From Delphinapterus leucas (Eukaryota; Chordata; Mammalia; Artiodactyla; Monodontidae), in the NCBI RefSeq assembly GCF_002288925.2, contig NW_022098036.1, forward strand, positions 45,201,204-45,265,203: 64,000 nucleotides of DNA, given 5' to 3'. The notes beneath the pieces were generated by a model. That model saw nothing but the letters and a program-made list of their open reading frames with translations, searched no databases and was not told where the DNA came from. Shown here piece by piece: positions 62,650 through 64,000 of this stretch (its first letter is position 1; each line of letters opens with the position of its first letter). Position numbers and translations under genes: made by a program.

Positions 62650-63310
62650 GTAAATATGGCTTTCTCTTCACTCTGTCAATCATACAACAAATATTGATTG
62701 CTTACTAGGTGTCAGGTGCTGTGCTAGGTGCTATGGATAAACTGTTGAACAGGTTAGATACTGATCAGAAGTTTTATTGTCTAGTCAGGAAGCCAGGCAT
62801 TTAAGTAAGCAATGAAATGAATTGTGATAAGTGTGATGATGGGGGAATGTAGCTACCATGGCTATGTACCACAGGGGTAACTAACTTGCTCTGGCGGTCT
62901 GGAATGGCTTCTCGGAGAGTGTTTAAATTGATGCTTGAAAGATGGGGAGAACTTAACCAGGAGGGAAGGGGAAGCCAAGAGAGTGTTCCAAACCTAGAGA
63001 ATAGCAAGTACAAAAGTCCAGAGGCAAGAGAGAGCACAGACAAGGTACAGTTCTACTGCAGAACCATTTGGGGAGGGGATGTTGCTGAGAGAAGAGGCTG
63101 GAGAGATAGACTCTGTAAAATACCTTAAAGAATATAGACTTAGTTAAAGGACAGTGAGAAATCGCTGACAGGTTTTAAACAGGGAAATAAGATGATCAGT
63201 TTTGTGCTTTTGAAGAATCATTTGACCTCAGGTTTCAAGATGAATGGGAGGGAGAAAGCCTTGGCAGGGAGACTTTTGCAGTGGTCCAGGAGAGAAAAGA
63301 TGATGACCTG

Positions 63311-63362
<52 letters not shown>

Positions 63363-63740
63363 GTGATGGTGAGGGAAGGACAGATTTTTAAGATATTTTG
63401 GAAGCAGAATTGATAGGACTTGCTGATAGGACTTGCTTGGATTTGAGGTTAAGGGAGGAGGACATAGGGTTGATGTTCAGGTTTCTGGCTTAAGTAGCTA
63501 AGTGGTTAATGATGCCGTTTACTCAGGAAATGCTGGAGGAGCCAGTTTTGGGAGGCAGGGAAGGTGAGGTCAGGGTGTTGTGTGCCTTTGAGACAACCAA
63601 GTGGAGATGCTATTCGTCAGCTGAGTTTTTAAGTCCAAGAATGTCTGGACTAGAAATATGGATTTGGGAGTCACCTGTATATAGAGGCTAATTAAGGTCC
63701 TGGGAATGGAGAATAGGGCCTGTGGAGCTCCCAGCTCCAG
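62650..63740 (-). repeat. Old LINE-like repeat (copy 3), with (AT)n inside
   Basis: The longest copy: TGCTGTGCTAGGTGCTATGG, GTTTTAAACAGGGAAATAAG, GCAGTGGTCCAGGAGAGAAA and CAAGTGGAGATGCTATTCGT in family order. An (AT)n tract interrupts it at 63312-63359. Confidence 0.5.
63312..63359. repeat. (AT)n microsatellite
   Basis: About 24 uninterrupted AT units, long enough to be highly length-variable and to form cruciforms. Confidence 0.95.
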
Positions 63741-64000
63741 TTCAGACTATGGAGTGGCTACCCAGAGGTCGTGAGCCCTACTGGAGCATGCGCTGTCAGC
63801 ACATCACACCCCCTTCACTTGCATCTCCTTCCTGTTATCCCCCTGAAAACACAGGTTGTTGGTCCCAACTGTGCCCACTGCTGCCACTACCAACTCCTGG
63901 ATGGGCCTCCTTTAACGGCATCTCAACTTTTCATAAGATTTACTCTCCCATTTTAACCCCAAAGGAGCAAAGTTCCCAAATGTTAGAGGATGTAAGTAAT

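Larger units (their letters stand above)
61808..64000 (+). other. C14orf93 3'UTR and downstream flank
   Basis: No canonical AATAAA is visible in the first kilobase, so the 3' end of the transcript is not fixed here. MIR-like sequence lies at 62375-62500, a (TG)n patch at 62557-62582, an old LINE-like repeat from 62650 and an (AT)n tract near 63312-63359. No further exon is seen; in mammals the next gene on this side would be AJUBA. Confidence 0.6.

Overview
The window is nuclear DNA from a mammal, most likely a toothed whale or another cetacean. It has spliced vertebrate genes with long introns, CpG-rich promoters, MIR/L2/hAT fossils, and about two dozen tRNA-derived SINEs of the CHR type found in whales, hippos and ruminants. 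One of the SINE variants is the A-tailed form I associate with cetaceans. The gene order and the encoded proteins match the mammalian ACIN1-CDH24-PSMB11-PSMB5-C14orf93 block (human 14q11.2), read in the direction opposite to the human chromosome.

Layout. 1-2.1 kb: the last three coding exons and the 3'UTR of ACIN1 (+), which encode the splicing-complex scaffold acinus. 2.6-13.5 kb: CDH24 (+), a type II cadherin with a CpG-rich promoter, one non-coding and eleven coding exons, reading to 781 codons plus stop. 13.5-17.1 kb: mostly unique spacer with MIR remnants. 17.1-18.0 kb: PSMB11 (-), the intronless thymoproteasome subunit beta5t. 18-22.7 kb: spacer with SINEs, L2-like and L1 fossils. 22.7-28.7 kb: PSMB5 (+), the constitutive beta5 chymotrypsin-like proteasome subunit, three coding exons. 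28.7-43.8 kb: intergenic and SINE-rich, with an isolated CpG-rich patch at 41.15-41.36 kb. 43.8-62 kb: C14orf93 (+), with a CCAAT/GC-box CpG promoter near 44 kb, an inferred long first intron, and six coding exons from 52.2 to 61.8 kb. 62-64 kb: an old LINE-like repeat and a long (AT)n tract.

How the genes relate. PSMB5 and PSMB11 are paralogues arranged head-to-head about 5.3 kb apart. Both encode the N-terminal-threonine beta5 position of the 20S proteasome; PSMB5 is general and PSMB11 is thymic-cortex specific. ACIN1, CDH24 and C14orf93 share the locus but no known pathway with them.

I found no operon-like, CRISPR, phage or clearly new gene system. The observations most worth checking are an exact 28-bp copy of ACIN1 exon sequence inside the adjoining intron, a repeated promoter module with a cluster of YY1-like sites upstream of PSMB5, a retro-insertion that left only a poly(A) tract, nested SINEs that order SINE families by age, and the CpG patch at 41 kb with no known gene. 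Family names come from memory of mammalian proteins and repeats; no database search was run.
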